A stretch of DNA of 64,000 nucleotides from G963676095 sp963676095. GTDB lineage: Bacteria > Bacteroidota > Bacteroidia > Bacteroidales > Prolixibacteraceae. Below, piece by piece: positions 8,628 through 18,022 of the stretch. Below the pieces are notes generated by a model. The model ran no database searches and had not been told where the DNA came from. It saw only the letters and a list, made by a program, of their open reading frames with translations. Position 1 is the stretch's first letter, and each line of letters begins with the position of its first letter. The stretch is from positions 7,378,001 to 7,442,000 of the forward strand of contig OY781040.1 of the NCBI GenBank assembly GCA_963676095.1. The letters are read 5' to 3'. Position numbers and translations under genes: made by a program.

Positions 8628-10760
8628 ATGAAAATCTCCGTTTTGACCCTGGTCATCTGTTTTATCTCTACTTTCATTCTGGCCCAGAAAAAAGAGTTAA
8701 GCATTGAGGATGCCGTAATCGGAAAATATACCTATCTAAGACCTGATAACCTTCAGTCACTGCAATGGATCGATGATCAGAACTATATTTTTGTAAATAA
8801 CGACACACTTTGGAGAAACAATGTGAATAAAGACCGTCAGACAGTATTCCTTTCATTAGAGGATCTTAACCGAATGACGGCCCCTTGCGGGACCAGGTTT
8901 AGTTATTTTCCCTCTTTCTCTGTACATGGTAACGGGGAAATTGAGCTACAAGATCTGAATAAAATCTTTATATGCAATTTAAAAACAAAAACAGTCAGCC
9001 TTAATCTTTCTGTCCCCGAAGAAGCAGATAAACCTGACATTTGCTACTCAAATGGACATCTGGCCTATGTCAAAGGTCAAAACTTATTTATACTGGGCAA
9101 GGAAGGAGAAAAACAAATTACAACTGAAACAAAACAGGGAATTGTATGCGGGCAGATAGTCCACCGGAACGAGTTTGGTATCGAAAAGGGCACTTTCTGG
9201 TCAAACACAGGCAAATATCTTGCCTTTTACAGAAAAGACGAGAGTATGGTAAAAGACTATCCTCTTGTCGACTACATGACGAGGGAAGCCGAATACACCC
9301 CCGTAAAATATCCTATGGCAGGAATGACCAGCCACCAGGTAACAGTAGGTATTTATAACCTGGAAACGGGAAAAACAATCTTCCTGAAAACCGCCGGTCC
9401 CGACGATCATTACCTGACTAACATCAGCTGGGGCCCAAACGACAAATATATGTACCTGGCCGAACTGAACAGGGACCAGGATCATATGCAACTAAACCAA
9501 TACAGTGCGGAAACAGGGGAAAAGATAAAAACATTGTTTGAAGAAACAAGCAAAACTTACGTGGAGCCTCTGCATCCGATCCGGTTTTTGAAAGAACATC
9601 CGGATCAGTTTTTTTACTGGTCGCGCAAAGACGGCTGGTTCCATATTTATCTGTACAATACAGAAGGGCAACTGATCCGTCAAATTACCAAAGGCGAATG
9701 GGAGGTTACCGATTTTTATGGCACTGACCCGGATGAAAAAAATATTTTCATTCAATCAACCATGGAAAGTCCGGTAGAACGCCAGCTATATAAAGTAAAC
9801 ATTTCCACTGGCAATATTCAGAAATTAAGCAGGACTCCCGGTACACACAACGCCCTGTTTTCGCCTGAAAAAACAGTAATGATCGACCAATGGACTGCAT
9901 CCGGTGTCCCGTCAAAGACAGATCTTGAAAGGACTAACGGTAAATACATCAGAAATATCCATACTGCGGGGAATCCCCTTGAAAACTACGACCTGGGAGA
10001 GAATAAAATCATTCAGGTCAAGGCTGCAGACGGGAATACAGATCTTTATTGCAGGATGATCCTTCCCCCGGGGTTCGACCCTTCAAAAAAATACCCCGTA
10101 ATCGTGTATGTTTACGGAGGACCACATGTACAGCTTGTTAACGATACATGGCTCAACAGTGCCGATCTCTGGCAATATTACATGGCCTCAAAAGGATATA
10201 TTTCCTTCACCATGGATAGCCGGGGATCCGACAACAGGGGCAAGGCGTTTGAAGAGGTCATCCACAGGCAGCTTGGAATAAACGAGACTGCGGACCAGAT
10301 GAAGGGCATCGAATACCTGGAAAGTCTTCCTTATGTCGATGCAAACAGGATTGGTGTTCATGGTTGGAGTTTCGGCGGTTTCATGACCCTGAACCTGATG
10401 CTGAGGCATCCGGAAGTATTTAAAGTCGGGGTCGCCGGAGGCCCGGTAGTCGACTGGAAAATGTACGAGGTGATGTATGGTGAACGTTACATGGATACGC
10501 CCCTGGAAAACCCGGAGGGCTATAAGAATTCGAACATGATCAACCTGGTTGACCGGCTCAACGGAAAACTAATGATCATTCACGGGGTACAGGATGAAAC
10601 AGTCGTTATGCAACACAGCATGATGTTCCTGAGGGAATGCATAAAACAGAACAAACAGGTCGACTTTTTTGCCTATCCGACGCATCCGCACAATGTCAGG
10701 GGCCGGGACCGGGTACACCTGATGACAAAGGTCAGCCAATACTTTTTCGATTATCTTTAA
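8628..10760 (+). CDS. Dipeptidyl peptidase IV-like serine protease (S9B)
   Basis: The 710-residue protein starts with a signal peptide (MKISVLTLVICFIS, cleavage near AQ), so it is exported to the periplasm or outer surface. The N-terminal 450 residues form the DPP IV beta-propeller, including RNEFGIEKGTFWS, which aligns with the loop holding the substrate amino-terminus in this family. The C-terminal alpha/beta hydrolase has the nucleophile in GWSFGG (Ser581), the acid in IHGVQDETVV and the catalytic His in YPTHPHNVRG. Family members cleave X-Pro or X-Ala dipeptides from peptide N-termini and support amino-acid use from peptides. It is transcribed alone and converges on the outer-membrane barrel gene. 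Confidence 0.92.
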   Translation: MKISVLTLVICFISTFILAQKKELSIEDAVIGKYTYLRPDNLQSLQWIDDQNYIFVNNDTLWRNNVNKDRQTVFLSLEDLNRMTAPCGTRFSYFPSFSVHGNGEIELQDLNKIFICNLKTKTVSLNLSVPEEADKPDICYSNGHLAYVKGQNLFILGKEGEKQITTETKQGIVCGQIVHRNEFGIEKGTFWSNTGKYLAFYRKDESMVKDYPLVDYMTREAEYTPVKYPMAGMTSHQVTVGIYNLETGKTIFLKTAGPDDHYLTNISWGPNDKYMYLAELNRDQDHMQLNQYSAETGEKIKTLFEETSKTYVEPLHPIRFLKEHPDQFFYWSRKDGWFHIYLYNTEGQLIRQITKGEWEVTDFYGTDPDEKNIFIQSTMESPVERQLYKVNISTGNIQKLSRTPGTHNALFSPEKTVMIDQWTASGVPSKTDLERTNGKYIRNIHTAGNPLENYDLGENKIIQVKAADGNTDLYCRMILPPGFDPSKKYPVIVYVYGGPHVQLVNDTWLNSADLWQYYMASKGYISFTMDSRGSDNRGKAFEEVIHRQLGINETADQMKGIEYLESLPYVDANRIGVHGWSFGGFMTLNLMLRHPEVFKVGVAGGPVVDWKMYEVMYGERYMDTPLENPEGYKNSNMINLVDRLNGKLMIIHGVQDETVVMQHSMMFLRECIKQNKQVDFFAYPTHPHNVRGRDRVHLMTKVSQYFFDYL

Positions 10761-10771
10761 AAAAGGAGACT

Positions 10772-10814
10772 AAACCGGAATCGGGGTTTACTCAAACTTT
10801 AAAGGTTCCGGTTT
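10772..10814. terminator. Inverted repeat between convergent genes
   Basis: AAACCGGAA (10772-10780) and TTCCGGTTT (10806-10814) form a perfect 9-bp inverted repeat around a 25-nt loop at the convergent ends of the DPP IV and barrel genes. The right arm lies in the barrel coding end. There is no clear T tract, so termination is only a suggestion. Confidence 0.3.
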
Positions 10815-12602
10815 CCGGGGCTGAAAACTATAAAAACTATTTTTGCTCATTTCGGTAAAAATAAATCCGACATTGCTTGCATCAGAAGGTGGAAATGGAT
10901 AGTATGCAAAACGGATCTGCAGGGTCCTGAATACAAGGTTTTCATTTCGCAGCCGGATGCCGGCCCCAATGCCGGAATAACAATCCTGTGTAAAAATCAA
11001 TTTCTTTTCCGAGCCGATAAACCCGACATCGGCAAAGCCAAAGAAGGCAACATTAAAATCGAAAATGGATTTCTTCTGGAAAACAACGGTTTCAAGATTC
11101 AAGGATAACCGTTGCTTTCCTGTGGTTTCGTCTGAATAAAGGCCCCTTATCCCATGCTTGTCTTTTAAATAAATTTCTTCGTCAGGGAAACGCTTAATAC
11201 CAGTCAAATAATCAACATTAATAAATTGTCTGGCCTGTTGGAGCCCGATCGGGAATAACCGGCTGATATAACTTCCATGTAACTCCAACTGTCCCTGCTC
11301 CAGCTTTCGCGCATTGAAAAAACTTCCGATACCAACCGATCCGAACAAATAAGAAGGCCGGTAGCGGATGAGGTCACCGGATGAAAAATATAAATGAGAA
11401 TACCAACGGGCTATATACTGATTGTTATCGAACCCAAAAACCCATTCATGCAAAAAGCCTTTCGGGATATCTTCTGTAATACCATAACTGTACACCAGAT
11501 AGTCCCTGATATAACTTCTCTTTGAAAGGCTGATGCTGCCCAGAAATAACTTTGAATTGGCATAATACTGGTTATCCTCCGGCCTGTCATAAAATTTCAA
11601 ATGGCGAAACCGGCCTGAAAAAACCAGCTGCATATCGTTTGGCTCATTTTTATTCAAAAGCAGTGCATAACCGCTCCAAAAGTCAATTGCCGCATAATTC
11701 AACGGAAAATCAATATCGGCCTCGTCATAGTCGACCAGATGATCAGCCCGTGTCAGCCGGTACCCCGACAAGCCTCCTCCCCACCGTGTAGTAGAACGCA
11801 AAAATTCCTTTTCGAAATCAAAATAAAAGCCCTCTTTTCTGTAAGTATTTGCATAACCGATGGTCATATCGACAAAGTTTCCTGCAATATTCCGGACAGA
11901 ATAGGAACCATCAAAACCGATGTAAGGTTCTTTATTGACATGCCCCACGATCTTGGCGGTTATCTGGTGCCCGATACCCAGGATATTCTGGTTATACATA
12001 TCGATACTGGCCGATTCTGATCCATTGAAATGTGCGCCGAGCCCGAATGAAAATACGTCCTTGGTCAAAACTGTCAAGTCAACCATACTGGTGTCCTGAG
12101 TGTTTTCAGAAGCAAGAATACGGACATCCTTTATAAACGGAAGGGAACGCATAATTCGTTCATTATCCATAGCCTTTTCCAAATCCAGGGTATCGCCGGT
12201 TTTTAATAATAAATTTTTTTCAATAATCCGCTTATTGGTTTTTGTATGCATGCTGTTCCCAAAATCCGCGAGCCTGTTTATTGCTCTAAGGGTTGTATCC
12301 TGAAATGTTGGTCCAAAAACGTCAAGCTCTTGAATTTTTATTGAAGAAATTACCTTGCCCCGATTCCTCTCCAGTGCCCTGTACTGTTGCAAAAATCCAT
12401 CTTGCCTGGCCTTCTGCGAAACGATGTTCCGATACATGAACTTCGTGATCCCATGCCTGTAAGCTCTGTTTTTCAGAGTATCATAGAAAGCTGCGTTTTC
12501 AGTTTTACCGGCTTTTAATGAATCCGCTCTCATGGTGAGCCCATATGCAGGCATATGAGAAACAAGTATCGTCAAAATCAATATTTTAAAAACTACCTTC
12601 AT
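10788..12602 (-). CDS. BamA/TamA-like outer-membrane beta-barrel protein
   Basis: The 604-residue protein has a signal peptide (MKVVFKILILTILVSHMPAYG). A POTRA-like segment follows (LLLKTGDTLDLEKAMDNERI then LPFIKDVRI near residues 130-165), and then about 400 residues of alternating short strands rich in Tyr/Phe/Gly, including SFGLGAHFNGSES, RWGGGLSGYRL and a terminal strand ending in FE. This is the surface-antigen/Omp85 layout, but only one POTRA is evident, so it is shorter than the essential BamA and is an accessory member. Likely roles are outer-membrane protein or lipid handling; the substrate is unknown. No operon partner lies on this strand. Confidence 0.8.
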   Translation of the reverse strand: MKVVFKILILTILVSHMPAYGLTMRADSLKAGKTENAAFYDTLKNRAYRHGITKFMYRNIVSQKARQDGFLQQYRALERNRGKVISSIKIQELDVFGPTFQDTTLRAINRLADFGNSMHTKTNKRIIEKNLLLKTGDTLDLEKAMDNERIMRSLPFIKDVRILASENTQDTSMVDLTVLTKDVFSFGLGAHFNGSESASIDMYNQNILGIGHQITAKIVGHVNKEPYIGFDGSYSVRNIAGNFVDMTIGYANTYRKEGFYFDFEKEFLRSTTRWGGGLSGYRLTRADHLVDYDEADIDFPLNYAAIDFWSGYALLLNKNEPNDMQLVFSGRFRHLKFYDRPEDNQYYANSKLFLGSISLSKRSYIRDYLVYSYGITEDIPKGFLHEWVFGFDNNQYIARWYSHLYFSSGDLIRYRPSYLFGSVGIGSFFNARKLEQGQLELHGSYISRLFPIGLQQARQFINVDYLTGIKRFPDEEIYLKDKHGIRGLYSDETTGKQRLSLNLETVVFQKKSIFDFNVAFFGFADVGFIGSEKKLIFTQDCYSGIGAGIRLRNENLVFRTLQIRFAYYPFPPSDASNVGFIFTEMSKNSFYSFQPRKPEPLKFE

Positions 12603-12902
12603 TAATACTCCCCGCTAACAGTAACCTTCTTAAAACTTGTTTTAGATTTTTTTATTGTTATTTTGACTAACGAATATGATGATTGTTTATTGAAATGCGA
12701 ATTAAAAATATAAATTAATTTAAATCTGTCCGATTAAACTTGTAAAAATACAGGTTCGCCGTACCACGACTTAATATCAGAAAAAAAGAACGACTTGATC
12801 TGCATAATTATATAAACTGCACTTATTGGATAAGGAAGGATTTTTGAAGAGGTAAAAGCAAAATTACTTTCTTTGTTTTTTAACTTTGCCTTCAAAATAA
12901 AA
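12603..12902. other. Divergent promoter region between barrel and TonB-like genes
   Basis: This is an AT-rich 300-bp gap. It holds the plus-strand -7 element at 12881-12888 and a minus-strand TAATTTTG at 12859-12866. The latter would leave a leader of about 250 nt before the barrel gene. No small coding frame was convincing. Confidence 0.5.
12881..12888 (+). promoter_or_regulatory. -7 element before the TonB-like gene
   Basis: TAACTTTG matches TAnnTTTG, 14 nt before the ATG at 12903. This implies a very short leader and argues against the TTG codon at 12873 as the start. No -33 TTTG box is at the right distance. Confidence 0.45.
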
Positions 12903-13652
12903 ATGAAAAGACTTAAAAAACTATATAAAGATAATATTTACGGTGTAATAGGCACTCTGGCCTTTCACATCCTGTTAATCGGCAGCTTTCTTCTGTCAGA
13001 AGTAAAACTGAAAGGGGAAGTCCGGGAAGAACCTGTTGTTATCGAATTCGCCCAGGATCAGGAAAAAGAGGAAACACCAGAAGTTACCGAAAAAGAAAAA
13101 CAATCCCGGCAAAATGGAGAAGACATCAATACCCCATCAAATGATGCTATGAAAAAAAATGAAGGAAGAAAAGGCTTTGTTGCAGATCAGCCTTCCTCCA
13201 AAGATCCATTCTTCGATAAAGAATACCAAAAAGAAATAGCAGATGCCCAAAAACTGGTAACTGATGTAAACAAACAGTTGTCGAAAAAAATCCCCGACAT
13301 GAAAGAATTCGAAATGCCGGAGGAAACCACTGAAGGGATGGATCCAAAGGCAATAAAAAATACCATCTACTCGGGAGAAAGCAACATCCACTACTTTCTC
13401 GACAAACGATATCATGTAAGGTTGCCAATTCCTGTTTATCTTGCACAGGGGGGTGGAAAAGTAACGGTCGACATCTGGGTAACCCCGGACGGGAAGGTGA
13501 TTAAAGCTGAAGTAAGGGATAGCCCGCAGATAAAAGATCCAATGCTTCCGGTTTACGCAAAACAGGCAGCTCTAAGAACAGTTTTCAACGAAGATCTGTC
13601 TGCTCCCAATCCACAAAAAGGGACCATTATCTATACATTCGTACCCCAATGA
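12903..13652 (+). CDS. TonB-like energy transducer protein
   Basis: From ATG 12903 the product is 249 residues: a short basic N-terminus, one membrane segment (about 12-31, YGVIGTLAFHILLIGSFLL), then a long charged linker rich in Glu, Lys and Gln (EKEETPEVTEKEKQ). A C-terminal domain of about 75 residues includes GGKVTVDIWVTPDGKVIKAEV and ends in YTFVPQ. That N-anchored, charged-spacer, small alpha/beta C-domain order is typical of TonB-family proteins coupling inner-membrane energy to outer-membrane receptors. The linker is Glu/Lys-rich rather than Pro-rich, and no ExbB/ExbD genes are nearby. Some Bacteroidota annotate similar proteins only as hypothetical. Confidence 0.7.
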   Translation: MKRLKKLYKDNIYGVIGTLAFHILLIGSFLLSEVKLKGEVREEPVVIEFAQDQEKEETPEVTEKEKQSRQNGEDINTPSNDAMKKNEGRKGFVADQPSSKDPFFDKEYQKEIADAQKLVTDVNKQLSKKIPDMKEFEMPEETTEGMDPKAIKNTIYSGESNIHYFLDKRYHVRLPIPVYLAQGGGKVTVDIWVTPDGKVIKAEVRDSPQIKDPMLPVYAKQAALRTVFNEDLSAPNPQKGTIIYTFVPQ

Positions 13653-13728
13653 AATTCTTTAGTATAAGAAAAAACATTAATTTAACAAGAATTAACATAT
13701 TTTTAAAGTATTTTACTGTTTTAGAACA

Positions 13729-13736
13729 TACATTTG
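13729..13736 (+). promoter_or_regulatory. -7 element of a candidate small RNA
   Basis: TACATTTG matches TAnnTTTG. It lies about 80 nt after the TonB-like stop codon and directly before a short terminator-ended stretch. No -33 TTTG box is present at the canonical spacing. Confidence 0.45.
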
Positions 13737-13742
13737 TAGTAC

Positions 13743-13826
13743 GTTTTTTTTCATAAGTTTAGGTTTAGTTAGGTTAGTTAGTTTAGTGAGAAAAGGTAGT
13801 CCAGAGGGGCTACCTTTTTATTTTTT
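13743..13826 (+). ncRNA. Candidate small RNA with TTAG repeats and intrinsic terminator
   Basis: A transcript started by the -7 element at 13729-13736 would begin near 13743 (estimated) and end at the terminator 13791-13826. Its 5' part contains six TTAG tetramers within 13759-13786 and looks single-stranded; the 3' part is a strong hairpin. No open frame of useful length exists in it. The unit could instead be only the terminator of the TonB-like gene, but the separate -7 element and the repeats favour an independent RNA of about 80 nt. Function unknown. Confidence 0.45.
13791..13826 (+). terminator. Rho-independent terminator
   Basis: The arms AAAAGGTAGTCC (13791-13802) and GGGCTACCTTTT (13807-13818) pair over 12 bp with one G-U, around the loop AGAG, and are followed by a T-rich tract (TATTTTTTG). 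Confidence 0.85.
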
Positions 13827-14428
13827 GATAATCTTCTTAATAACCAAATTATCCGGAATTTTACTTTTGCACATATGCCAAAAGCCAAAATATCGCCACA
13901 AAAATAACTCTTTATAAGTTCAGGGATCAGGACCAGATCAAAAATAGCAGGTTTCTTTCTGAATCAACTACCGTTCCTGATCAGCAATAAAAAAGCAGAT
14001 AACATATTGATATACAAAATATAATGTTTTATCAGAAACCTTTCTTTATACAATCCGGGGTAATCCCAATTACGCTTACGCGAAGCCAAAGTATTTAGAA
14101 GAAATATTTATATTATTAAATTCCGGATATTAAATATAGCCTGCTCTTGTAAAAATTGGCACTGGCTTTTTCTCTCTGATTCAGGTAAAAAAAACAGAAC
14201 CAGAAAAGATGAGGTTTTACAAAAAATTATAATAACCAAAAATCAAAGACTAAAACAAATCATCACGGATAAATTAGAATACGATCAAAAAACAAATTAT
14301 TCAGTCGCGAAACGTTTGCTTTTTCAACAATTTATAGACATATTTAACCGTGAAAAAACTTTGGAATTCGGAATTTCATAAAAAGGGAAATATCGTACTT
14401 TTAAATTACTAAGAACAACGCTTTTGAG
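13827..14428. other. AT-rich intergenic region upstream of the ECF sigma factor
   Basis: No gene was found here. It contains an inverted repeat GATCAGGA (13925-13932) / TCCTGATC (13975-13982). No canonical TAnnTTTG with a -33 box is evident before the sigma gene; TACTTTTA at about 14396 is a near match. This gap separates housekeeping genes from the accessory island. Confidence 0.5.
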
Positions 14429-15010
14429 ATGGCAAACTATACAAATGAAGAACTCCTACAAGGAATTCTAAGAAATGACAATTTGATCTTACAGCATATT
14501 TATAGAAGTTTTTTTTATAAGATTAACTTCTTTATAAAAAAGAACAATGGAGACGATGAAGATTCCAATGATATATTTCAGGAAGCGATCATTATCATTT
14601 ACCGGAAACTGAAAGCCAATGATCTTGTTCTTGAATGCACGTTCGAAACTTACCTGTATTCAGTATGCCGTTTCCTTTGGCTAAAGCAACTGGAGATACG
14701 TAAAAACGAAAAGGAAACCATCCAGGATAATCATGAGTTCAACGAGGAGATTTACGACAATGCATTTGAAGCCACAGTCGATATGAACGAGAAGTACAGA
14801 CTATATCAAAAGCATTTTAAAAACCTGGGAAAAGACTGCCAGCAGATACTCCAGATGTTTTTTGATAAAGTTCCGCTGAAACAAATCGCACAGGTTATGG
14901 GCTATCAAAGCGAAAAATATGCAAAAAAAAGGAAATATAAATGCAAAGAGTATCTTATAAAAAGTATCAAGCAGGACATCGAGTACAAAAAAATTCTCGA
15001 AGGCCATTAG
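14429..15010 (+). CDS. ECF-type RNA polymerase sigma factor
   Basis: The 193-residue protein has the sigma-70 region 2 pattern (NDIFQEAIIIIYRKLKAND with TFETYLYSVCRFLWLKQ) and a region 4 helix-turn-helix (LQMFFDKVPLKQIAQVMGYQSEKYAKKRKYKCKEYL), so it is a two-domain ECF sigma factor. Such factors direct RNA polymerase to small regulons and are held by membrane anti-sigma factors. No classical anti-sigma gene is adjacent. The next gene on the opposite strand, ending 9 bp away, is a membrane TPR-CHAT protein, and the anti-sigma-like repeat protein is 3.5 kb downstream. By position this sigma factor is the likely regulator of the CHAT/peptide locus; that is inference. AT-rich, Lys-rich composition is consistent with accessory DNA. 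Confidence 0.88.
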   Translation: MANYTNEELLQGILRNDNLILQHIYRSFFYKINFFIKKNNGDDEDSNDIFQEAIIIIYRKLKANDLVLECTFETYLYSVCRFLWLKQLEIRKNEKETIQDNHEFNEEIYDNAFEATVDMNEKYRLYQKHFKNLGKDCQQILQMFFDKVPLKQIAQVMGYQSEKYAKKRKYKCKEYLIKSIKQDIEYKKILEGH

Positions 15011-15019
15011 ATTATAAAA

Positions 15020-17929
15020 CTAGCCGGCACGTCGTTTCCTTCTGTAAATCCGGTCAATAATTAACAGAATGATCAGTCCGAAGACAACAGCCACAAAATA
15101 GACATCCTTGCTTACAAATAAGGGATCCGAGTTTCCGACGGCTACATATCCCAACCAGTAATGCGGGTGGGCCTTCAGTGGATCAGCATTTTCAATGTGT
15201 TTCAGTTTTGCCAGCCTCAGTGCTTCATCTTTGCCTTTACCTTTCGACAACAACCTGTAAAAATCTTCCATAATCAGAGACCCGGATTCATCGTCAACTT
15301 CCCAAAGTGTCATAATAATGGAAGGGCAACCGGCATATAAAAAACCACGGGCAAGGCTCATCACCCCTTCACCCTTTTGCAGTTTTCCACTTCCGGTGTT
15401 ACAGGCGCTCAAAACTGCCATGCGGGCTTTCAATTTCAGATTATAAATTTCACTGGTATTCAGCCATCCATCATCCGGGTCTCCGGGCAAGGGTTTCGCA
15501 AACGCCAGGCGGGAATACATTGGCAGGGTATCATTTATAATCGTGTGCATAGCCAGATGAAGAATATCGTAATCGCCGGCCAGCTTCTTAAAGGAACTTT
15601 CCTGGGCCAGGCTATCCTTAAAAACATCTCCCGGGACAAAAGTATTTATATAACTGACTTCTTTATCAACCGAAGGTAAAGGCATTAAACCTGCCCTGGA
15701 AACAGGTAGTTCAGAATTGTCCCTTTCATCATTGAGATAACTGGGCGCAAAAGCCAGCAATTCTTTTCCTGCTTCCCTTTTCTTATGAAAATAGGAATAC
15801 AATAACGTAGCTGAATAGGTGTAACTAATCGCATAATCCTTCACCAGGTATGGCAAATCCCGAAAATTCATAACAGTCGTATCCGGAAGTGAGGAAAGCA
15901 ACGCATCAAAAGGAATATAAGACAACTTATCATCAGGGATGACAATCAGCCTTTTCCCTTCCAGCTGTTCTCTGACATCTCCAAGCAAATCGCGGTACAG
16001 ATGCCATGCTGAAACTGAATACCGGCTGTAATCTTTAATTCCTGTATAAAGAAAAGCAGGATTGGTCAAAAAATTATATACGTTCCCAATATCCCTGAAA
16101 AACGACGAATCAATCAAACTCCGCGAAAAATCAAGCCCTTTATCTGAAATCACGAACCGGAACAACATTCCGGTGGGATCTCTTCGATCCGGTTCCGCAA
16201 GCATGTATTCAATAATTGCTTCTTTGCCTCTTAACTTTTCCCTTATCGAATCAATACTGACAACGTCATTTTTGTATTTGAACGAATAATAATCCGGATA
16301 ATAATTTTCGAGGTACTTTACCAGTTGAGAATACTTTTCTGAATATTGAAAGATTTTGGAATTATAAAGGGCGAGTTTTGCAGAATCTGGTTCTTCCTGT
16401 TGGTTCTCCTCAAAAAGCATCTCCTTGTAATTCGATATATTTAGCTTCAGAACATCTTCCTTTTTCATAAGACTGTCGGGGATACCGCCAAAAACTTTGG
16501 CCCTGGAGTCTTTTACAGCTGCCAGAAAACTGGCAGACTTGCTTTTCTCTGCAAACTCAAATCCTTTGTCCGCATAAGTCTTGTCCTTAGATACACTAAA
16601 GGCTTTATAACATATATTTACCGCATCGACAAATGTCGATTCCTCAGTCTCAGATAAAACAAGACGGCTTTCCTCCGATATGTAACCGGTCCTGATTAAA
16701 TGGATCATTTTAACGGATAAAGTGATCGCCTCCAGTGCTGCCGTATAATTTTCCAACGCAACCTGTTTCTGCCCGGGTTCATTTAAATCGCCAATCGCAA
16801 CGAAACACTTTGCCTTTTTCTTCAGGATCTGCAGCATTTGAATCTCAGAAACCGCCTGCTCCGTTCCGGGATTTGTCTTGGGATCCAGGCTGGAAAAAGA
16901 AATGGACGCCGAGACCAAAGCTTTCTGATAATACCCAAGTGCAATCGTGAGATCAGCGATTCTTTTCCGGGTGAAATCAGCAGCCCGGCTGGCTTCTGTA
17001 TTCCGCAAAAAATAATAATCACCGTAATTCAACATCACGTCGCTGTACTCGATACTCTTTGGGGTAAAGTATTTTGAAATAATCTTTTCAGAGAGGTCAT
17101 TGTATTTCTGTACTTCTTCAAACCGTCCGATCGACAACAGGAACGAAACGTAATCTGAATAATCCTGCCCCAGATCATAACCACCATGATCTTCCTGTTT
17201 TTTCAATAATTCAAAGGTTTCTTTGTAATACCTCTCCATCAGTTTATCATTTCCTCTCTTTGCGTATATTCTTGCTAAGAGACTCGTGTAATATGGTTTA
17301 GCTTCGTCATCTGCATAACTTATGCTTTTCATACAATCAGCTATTGCCTCACCATCTTTTCCTAATAAAAAAAGTGATTCAGCCACACTATAACGAGCAA
17401 TCACAATTTGAAATTTATATCTGGAAGGACTGCCTAATAGCACTCGAAGCGCCTCTTCCTGTAATTCATTATTTTTAATATAATCACCTTTTATCTTATA
17501 AATAGTTCCCATGTTGGAATAAACATAGCCTAGAGACGGATAATCATCTGAATATAAATTTTTTATTAAATTCTCAGCAGAGGAGTATGCTCCAATCGCC
17601 ATATCGTATTCTCCTGCATTTTTATAGGCAATGCCCATGTTAACTGTAGGCGCAAAAAGCTGCAAACTACTATTCCCATATACCTTTTCCGTCAACGTTA
17701 TCGATTTTTCAAAGGAATTTATTGCCATGTCAAAATCACCCAACCGAAGAGCGGTTTTTCCCTGCTTATTTAGATAATCGATATGCAAGCTGTCTTCTTT
17801 TAATCCATCTGCAAGAATTACCTCTGACGGTAAGCAGAGGAACAATACAGTTAAAAAGAAAACATTTATCAGACATCTAGTTTTCAGATAATTATTAAAA
17901 AAAAACATTTTTCCCAATTTTTTTTTCAT
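15020..17929 (-). CDS. Membrane-anchored TPR-CHAT (caspase-like) protein
   Basis: The 969-residue protein has an N-terminal hydrophobic segment (about residues 18-38, LINVFFLTVLFLCLPS), then tetratricopeptide repeats from about 47 to 300 (ALRLGDFDMAINSFEKSI, AGEYDMAIGAYSSAENLI, KGDYIKNNELQEEALRVL) and a helical middle. The C-terminal CHAT protease domain has both catalytic elements intact: HLAMH (His795) and SACNTGSG (Cys843), followed by GEGVMSLARGFLYAGCPS and TLWEVDD. A second membrane helix (about 943-959) and a basic tail RRKRR end the protein. TPR-CHAT proteins act as regulated peptidases in bacterial defence and cell-death systems. Here the CHAT domain would sit outside the cytoplasm if the first segment is a signal peptide. 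It converges with the sigma gene and diverges from the GG-peptide gene. Confidence 0.9.
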   Translation of the reverse strand: MKKKLGKMFFFNNYLKTRCLINVFFLTVLFLCLPSEVILADGLKEDSLHIDYLNKQGKTALRLGDFDMAINSFEKSITLTEKVYGNSSLQLFAPTVNMGIAYKNAGEYDMAIGAYSSAENLIKNLYSDDYPSLGYVYSNMGTIYKIKGDYIKNNELQEEALRVLLGSPSRYKFQIVIARYSVAESLFLLGKDGEAIADCMKSISYADDEAKPYYTSLLARIYAKRGNDKLMERYYKETFELLKKQEDHGGYDLGQDYSDYVSFLLSIGRFEEVQKYNDLSEKIISKYFTPKSIEYSDVMLNYGDYYFLRNTEASRAADFTRKRIADLTIALGYYQKALVSASISFSSLDPKTNPGTEQAVSEIQMLQILKKKAKCFVAIGDLNEPGQKQVALENYTAALEAITLSVKMIHLIRTGYISEESRLVLSETEESTFVDAVNICYKAFSVSKDKTYADKGFEFAEKSKSASFLAAVKDSRAKVFGGIPDSLMKKEDVLKLNISNYKEMLFEENQQEEPDSAKLALYNSKIFQYSEKYSQLVKYLENYYPDYYSFKYKNDVVSIDSIREKLRGKEAIIEYMLAEPDRRDPTGMLFRFVISDKGLDFSRSLIDSSFFRDIGNVYNFLTNPAFLYTGIKDYSRYSVSAWHLYRDLLGDVREQLEGKRLIVIPDDKLSYIPFDALLSSLPDTTVMNFRDLPYLVKDYAISYTYSATLLYSYFHKKREAGKELLAFAPSYLNDERDNSELPVSRAGLMPLPSVDKEVSYINTFVPGDVFKDSLAQESSFKKLAGDYDILHLAMHTIINDTLPMYSRLAFAKPLPGDPDDGWLNTSEIYNLKLKARMAVLSACNTGSGKLQKGEGVMSLARGFLYAGCPSIIMTLWEVDDESGSLIMEDFYRLLSKGKGKDEALRLAKLKHIENADPLKAHPHYWLGYVAVGNSDPLFVSKDVYFVAVVFGLIILLIIDRIYRRKRRAG

Positions 17930-17963
17930 TTCCCGGGGTTACCTTTTCCCTTTTTTCAGAATA

Positions 17964-18001
17964 AATACTCGAACAAAGGATAATTAAAGAATTTGAGTAT
18001 T
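17964..18001. promoter_or_regulatory. Inverted repeat in the CHAT/peptide divergent promoter region
   Basis: AATACTC (17964-17970) and GAGTATT (17995-18001) are perfect 7-bp inverted arms 24 bp apart. They lie in the 93-bp gap between the CHAT gene start and the GG-peptide start, so a bound regulator could control both. It could also be a chance AT-rich dyad. Confidence 0.35.
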
Positions 18002-18022
18002 AACAATTAAAAATTAAAAGTA

